A stretch of 64,000 bases of DNA. It comes from Sphingopyxis sp. LC81. Lineage in GTDB: Bacteria; Pseudomonadota; Alphaproteobacteria; Sphingomonadales; Sphingomonadaceae. The stretch spans positions 1-64,000 of the forward strand of contig NZ_JNFD01000011.1 of the NCBI RefSeq assembly GCF_000756375.1, given 5' to 3'. Both the position numbers and the translations under genes were made by a program. Positions 60,436 through 64,000 of the stretch are shown here, in pieces. Each line of letters begins with the position of its first letter. The first letter of the stretch is position 1. The notes below the pieces were generated by a model, which ran no database searches, was not told the origin of the DNA, and saw only the letters and a list, made by a program, of their open reading frames with translations.

Positions 60436-62478
60436 TTGATCAGGCTGGCGATGTGTATCGCGATCGACCACGATCCGTGGCTCGTTGCGCTGGCGGTCGC
60501 GATTTGCGGCATCGGCGCCTTTGCGATCGTGCAGATGTTCGAGCGCGCGCGCGAAGCGCAGCGAAAACAGGGAATCGCCTGGGCATTCCTTGTCGCGGTC
60601 GCCGCCAGCGCGACGATCTGGTGCACCCATTTCGTCGCCATGCTCGCCTTTGAGGCGAAGGCGCCGGTCACGCTCGATCCCGTGCTGACCATCGCTTCGC
60701 TGATGGTCGCGATGGTCGGCTCGTTCATCGGCTTCGCGGTCGCCGCGTGGGGCAAGGATGAAGTTTTTGGTGCGATCGGCGGAGCGCTGTTCGGCGGCGC
60801 CATTGCGGCGATGCATTTCACCGGCATGACCGCCTATCGCGTCGACGGAATCGTCGCCTGGGATGACGCTTATGTCGCCGCGGCGGTGATTTGCGGCATG
60901 GTCTTTGCCGCAGCCGCGCTGACGGTGCTCCGCACAAGCCGGGCGGTGCGCTTCCGTGTGCCGCTGGCGACGGGGCTGATTGTGCTCGCGATTGCCTCGC
61001 TCCATTTCCTGGCGATGACCGCGATGCTTATCACGCCGATGGCGCTCGACGAAACGCCGCTGCGTCCGGCCGAATTCAACGCGCTGGCGCTCGCGACGGT
61101 GCTCGTCGGCGGGATCGTGATCGCGGCGGGGGTGTTCGCGGCGATGCTCGATCGCCAGACGCGCTCGGACGCGATGCGCGAGCTGACGCATATGGCGATG
61201 AACGACGCGCTGACCGGCCTTCCCAACCGCACCGCCTTTCGCGCCGAACTGGCGCGGCAGATCGGCGCGGCGATCGTGAAGGGCGAGCGCGTCGGGCTGT
61301 GCGCGATCGATCTCGACCGCTTCAAGGAAATCAACGACGTCCACGGCCACAAGGCGGGCGACGAGGTGCTCGCGCGGCTGGCACAGCGGATGCGCGATAC
61401 GCTCGGTCCCGATGAATTCGTCGCGCGGCTCGGCGGCGACGAGTTCGTCGCGCTGACGCGTTTTACCGATCGCGCGCAGCTGGCGGCATTCGCGGCGCGG
61501 CTCGATGCCGAACTGAAGGCGCCGCTCGTCTTCCCCGATTTCGAGGCGCGTCTCGGTGCGAGCATCGGCGTCGCGGTGTTCCCCGACGATGCGGCGACGG
61601 CCGAGATGCTGTCGAACAACGCCGACCTTGCCATGTACCGCGCCAAGGCCGATGCCGCGACCGCGCCCTGCTATTATGACTGGCAGCTCGACGAGGCGAT
61701 CCGCGACCAGCGCGAACTCGCCGCCGACTTGCGGGGCGCAATCGACCGCGACGAACTCGACGTCCATTATCAGGTCCAGACCTCGGTCACGACGGGCGAG
61801 GTCACCGGATATGAGGCGCTGCTGCGCTGGATGCACCCGGTTCGCGGCGCGATTCCGCCAACGATATTCATTCCGCTTGCCGAGGCGAACGGCTTTATCC
61901 TGGCGCTGGGCGAATGGGTGATGCGGCGCGCTTGCACCGATGCGGCGGCGTGGCCGCACGCGTCGAGGGTCGCGGTCAATGTGTCGCCGCTCCAGCTTGC
62001 GCATGTCGACCTGCCGCGCCTGTTCCATCAGATCCTGCTCGACACCGGTTTGCCGCCGCGGCGGCTGGAGATCGAGCTGACCGAAACCGCGATCATCGCC
62101 GACCGCGAACGCGCGTTGCACGTGCTGCGCCAGATCAAGGCATTGGGTATCGGGGTGGCGCTCGACGATTTCGGCACCGGCTATTCGTCGCTTGAAACCC
62201 TGCGCGCCTTTCCGTTCGACAAGATCAAGCTCGACCGTTTCTTCGCCGCCGAGCTCGAGGGCAATATCCAGTCGACCGCGATCCTGCGCGCGGTGCTCGC
62301 GCTCGGCAAAAGCCTGTCGATCCCGATCCTCGCCGAGGGGATCGAGACCGCGCAGCAGCTCGACGTGCTCCGCCGCGAAGGCTGCGACGAGGCGCAGGGC
62401 TTCCTGATCGGGCGGCCCGGCCGCTCGGTTGCGCAGGGCGATGATGCCGACGACGCGGAACGGATTCGCGCTGCCTGA
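60436..62478 (+). CDS. MHYT-GGDEF-EAL cyclic di-GMP enzyme
   Basis: The TTG at 60436 is chosen because AAAGG precedes it and family members start with a few residues before CIAIDHDPWLV; ATG at 60451 is the alternative. The 680-residue protein has an MHYT sensor of about seven helices (CTHFVAML, AMHFTGMTAYR, LHFLAMTAM), a GGDEF domain with intact GGDEF motif (about residue 335), and an EAL domain with YEALLRW (E-A-L), ELTETAII, DDFGTGYSS and AEGIE. MHYT domains are thought to sense oxygen, CO or NO through copper. It may both make and degrade cyclic di-GMP. Confidence 0.92.
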   Translation: MIRLAMCIAIDHDPWLVALAVAICGIGAFAIVQMFERAREAQRKQGIAWAFLVAVAASATIWCTHFVAMLAFEAKAPVTLDPVLTIASLMVAMVGSFIGFAVAAWGKDEVFGAIGGALFGGAIAAMHFTGMTAYRVDGIVAWDDAYVAAAVICGMVFAAAALTVLRTSRAVRFRVPLATGLIVLAIASLHFLAMTAMLITPMALDETPLRPAEFNALALATVLVGGIVIAAGVFAAMLDRQTRSDAMRELTHMAMNDALTGLPNRTAFRAELARQIGAAIVKGERVGLCAIDLDRFKEINDVHGHKAGDEVLARLAQRMRDTLGPDEFVARLGGDEFVALTRFTDRAQLAAFAARLDAELKAPLVFPDFEARLGASIGVAVFPDDAATAEMLSNNADLAMYRAKADAATAPCYYDWQLDEAIRDQRELAADLRGAIDRDELDVHYQVQTSVTTGEVTGYEALLRWMHPVRGAIPPTIFIPLAEANGFILALGEWVMRRACTDAAAWPHASRVAVNVSPLQLAHVDLPRLFHQILLDTGLPPRRLEIELTETAIIADRERALHVLRQIKALGIGVALDDFGTGYSSLETLRAFPFDKIKLDRFFAAELEGNIQSTAILRAVLALGKSLSIPILAEGIETAQQLDVLRREGCDEAQGFLIGRPGRSVAQGDDADDAERIRAA

Positions 62479-62546
62479 CTGTTCAATTTGACTAAATTGC
62501 TTGCCTTGGGTTGACCCTCCGCGCCCGCGCCCTTTACGCAAGGGCC

Positions 62547-64000
62547 ATGCCGCATGACACCAGCCTGATCGGAACCATCGTCGCCGGTCTGGGCGTGGCG
62601 TTCCTGATGGGGGCGCTGGCGCACCGTCTCCGCATTTCGCCGATCGCGGGTTATTTGCTCGCGGGGGTGCTCGTCGGGCCCTTTACCCCGGGGATCGTTG
62701 CCGACACCGGGCTCGCGCTCCAGCTTGCCGAGATCGGCGTGATCCTGCTGATGTTCGGGGTCGGCCTGCATTTTTCGCTGAAAGATCTGCTGTCGGTGCG
62801 CAAGATCGCCGTGCCGGGGGCGATCGCGCAAATCGCGGTCGCGACCGCGCTCGGCATGATGCTCGGGCTGTGGCTCGGCTGGCCGGTCGAGGGCAGCATC
62901 GTCTTCGGGCTGGCGCTGTCGGTCGCGTCGACCGTCGTGTTGCTGCGCGCGCTGCAGGCGCGCGACATGGTCGAGACCGAAAAGGGACGGATCGCGGTCG
63001 GCTGGCTGATCGTCGAGGATTTGGTGATGGTGCTCGCGCTCGTGCTGCTGCCCGCGATGTTCGGGTCGCGCGGCGATGAGGGCGGCAGCGCGGGGCTGCT
63101 CCAGTCGGCGGCGATCGTGCTGGTGAAGGTGGTCGGCTTCGTCGCCTTCATGTTCGTGATCGCGCGGCGGGTGCTGCCGTGGGTGCTCCACTGGGTCGCG
63201 CATTCGGGATCGCGCGAGCTGTTCCGCCTCGCGGTGCTCGCGATCGCATTGGGGGTCGCGTTCGGCGCGGCGGTGATTTTCGATGTGTCCTTTGCATTGG
63301 GCGCCTTCTTCGCGGGCATGATCCTCGGCGAAACGCAGCTTTCGCGGCGCGCCGCCGAGGAGACGCTGCCGCTGCGCGACGCGTTCGCGGTGCTGTTTTT
63401 CGTCTCGGTCGGCATGCTCTTCGACCCCAAGGTGCTCGTCGAACAGCCGGGGCCGGTGCTCACGACGGTCGCGATCATCGTGATCGGGAAGTCGGTCGCC
63501 GCCTATGCGCTCGTCCGCGCCTTCGGCCATCATTCGGGGACCGCGCTGACGGTGTCGGTCAGCCTCGCGCAGATCGGCGAATTTTCGTTCATCCTCGCGG
63601 GGCTGGGGGTGGGCCTGAAAGTGCTGCCCGAAACGGGGCGCGACCTGATCCTCGCGGGGTCATTGTTGTCGATCCTGTTCAACCCGATCCTCTTCTCGCT
63701 CGCGGTAAAATATATGCGCGACGCCGAGGCCGAAGAGGAAGAAGCGGAGGCGGAGGGCGAGGGTGCGCCCGCGCCCGCGCCGTGCAACGCCGGCGTCGTG
63801 CTGATCGGCTATGGCCGCGTCGGCAGCCATATCGGCAGCCTGATCTGCGGGCGCGGCGAGGGGCTGACGGTGATCGAGGACCAGAAGGACATGGCGGCCG
63901 CCGCGACCGAGGCGGGGGCGACGGTGATCGTCGGCGACGCGACGAAGGAAAGCATCTTGCGGCAGGCCGGGATCGACACCGCGTCGACCCTGCTGATCGC
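62547..64000 (+). CDS. CPA2-family cation:proton antiporter, KefB/YbaL-type (3' end beyond window)
   Basis: The open frame runs from ATG 62547 (AAGGG just upstream) past the window end. At least 484 residues are visible: 12 or so helices (residues about 8-385) with LLMFGVGLHFSLKDLL and SLAQIGEFSFILAG, an acidic linker (about 390-415), and the start of a TrkA-N domain with nucleotide motif VVLIGYGRVGSHIG. Such proteins exchange K+ or Na+ for protons under NAD(H) or glutathione-adduct control. The layout matches YbaL. Confidence 0.92.
   Translation, partial: MPHDTSLIGTIVAGLGVAFLMGALAHRLRISPIAGYLLAGVLVGPFTPGIVADTGLALQLAEIGVILLMFGVGLHFSLKDLLSVRKIAVPGAIAQIAVATALGMMLGLWLGWPVEGSIVFGLALSVASTVVLLRALQARDMVETEKGRIAVGWLIVEDLVMVLALVLLPAMFGSRGDEGGSAGLLQSAAIVLVKVVGFVAFMFVIARRVLPWVLHWVAHSGSRELFRLAVLAIALGVAFGAAVIFDVSFALGAFFAGMILGETQLSRRAAEETLPLRDAFAVLFFVSVGMLFDPKVLVEQPGPVLTTVAIIVIGKSVAAYALVRAFGHHSGTALTVSVSLAQIGEFSFILAGLGVGLKVLPETGRDLILAGSLLSILFNPILFSLAVKYMRDAEAEEEEAEAEGEGAPAPAPCNAGVVLIGYGRVGSHIGSLICGRGEGLTVIEDQKDMAAAATEAGATVIVGDATKESILRQAGIDTASTLLI

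Noticed and set aside
60202-62541. 779-codon open frame on the minus strand
   Set aside because: It is the antisense shadow of the MHYT-GGDEF-EAL gene, rich in Arg and with no family signature.

Overview
The window is chromosomal DNA from a GC-rich alphaproteobacterium, most likely a sphingomonad close to Sphingopyxis. The evidence is the strong GC3 codon bias, a large TonB-dependent receptor beside secreted peptidases and amidohydrolases, DUF3035 lipoprotein–lspA–ileS, purE–purK–folA, lptC–lptA, a MipA/OmpV protein, and dispersed palindromic intergenic elements. No rRNA, tRNA, CRISPR array, integrase or IS transposase was recognised.

Left part (1-9.5 kb). A 2H phosphoesterase is followed by a conspicuously AT-rich island (about 970-2330) holding two overlapping genes: a two-helix membrane protein with a PLD-like cytosolic domain, and a small unknown protein. 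Then come thiC with its TPP riboswitch, a WYL regulator, a GFA enzyme, and a five-gene operon of small enzymes plus a permease, divergent from a LysR regulator.

Centre (9.5-38 kb). This is the most interesting stretch. It encodes all four steps of the D-hydroxyproline route from trans-4-hydroxy-L-proline to 2-oxoglutarate: epimerase, D-amino-acid-type FAD dehydrogenase, DapA-family deaminase and 2-oxoglutarate semialdehyde dehydrogenase. With them are a FadR-type (FCD) GntR regulator, an amino-acid permease, a Ldh2/MdhA-family cyclic imine reductase, a prolidase-like M24 peptidase, three DUF885 peptidases, two amidohydrolases, two gamma-glutamyltransferases, a TonB receptor and a GH127/DUF1680 enzyme of the type that removes beta-L-arabinofuranose from hydroxyproline. 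A shared palindrome around ATCGTATACGAT lies at five promoter regions. I infer one regulon for uptake and complete breakdown of hydroxyproline-rich, arabinosylated plant cell-wall peptides. Next to the dehydrogenase is a free-standing C-terminal domain of pyrroline-5-carboxylate reductase, with a promoter whose spacer contains the operator.

Right part (38-64 kb). This is mainly housekeeping: dxs, lspA, ileS, a GDPD, ribF, a membrane dipeptidase, folA, purK, purE, a diguanylate cyclase, dps, a double cold-shock-domain protein with an RGG-like tail, an RNase D, lptC, lptA, an Atm1-type ABC exporter, an MHYT-GGDEF-EAL protein and a KefB/YbaL-type antiporter cut by the window end. A divergent thioesterase/HxlR pair has two matching operator palindromes. 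Four copies of a composite palindromic repeat sit between genes.
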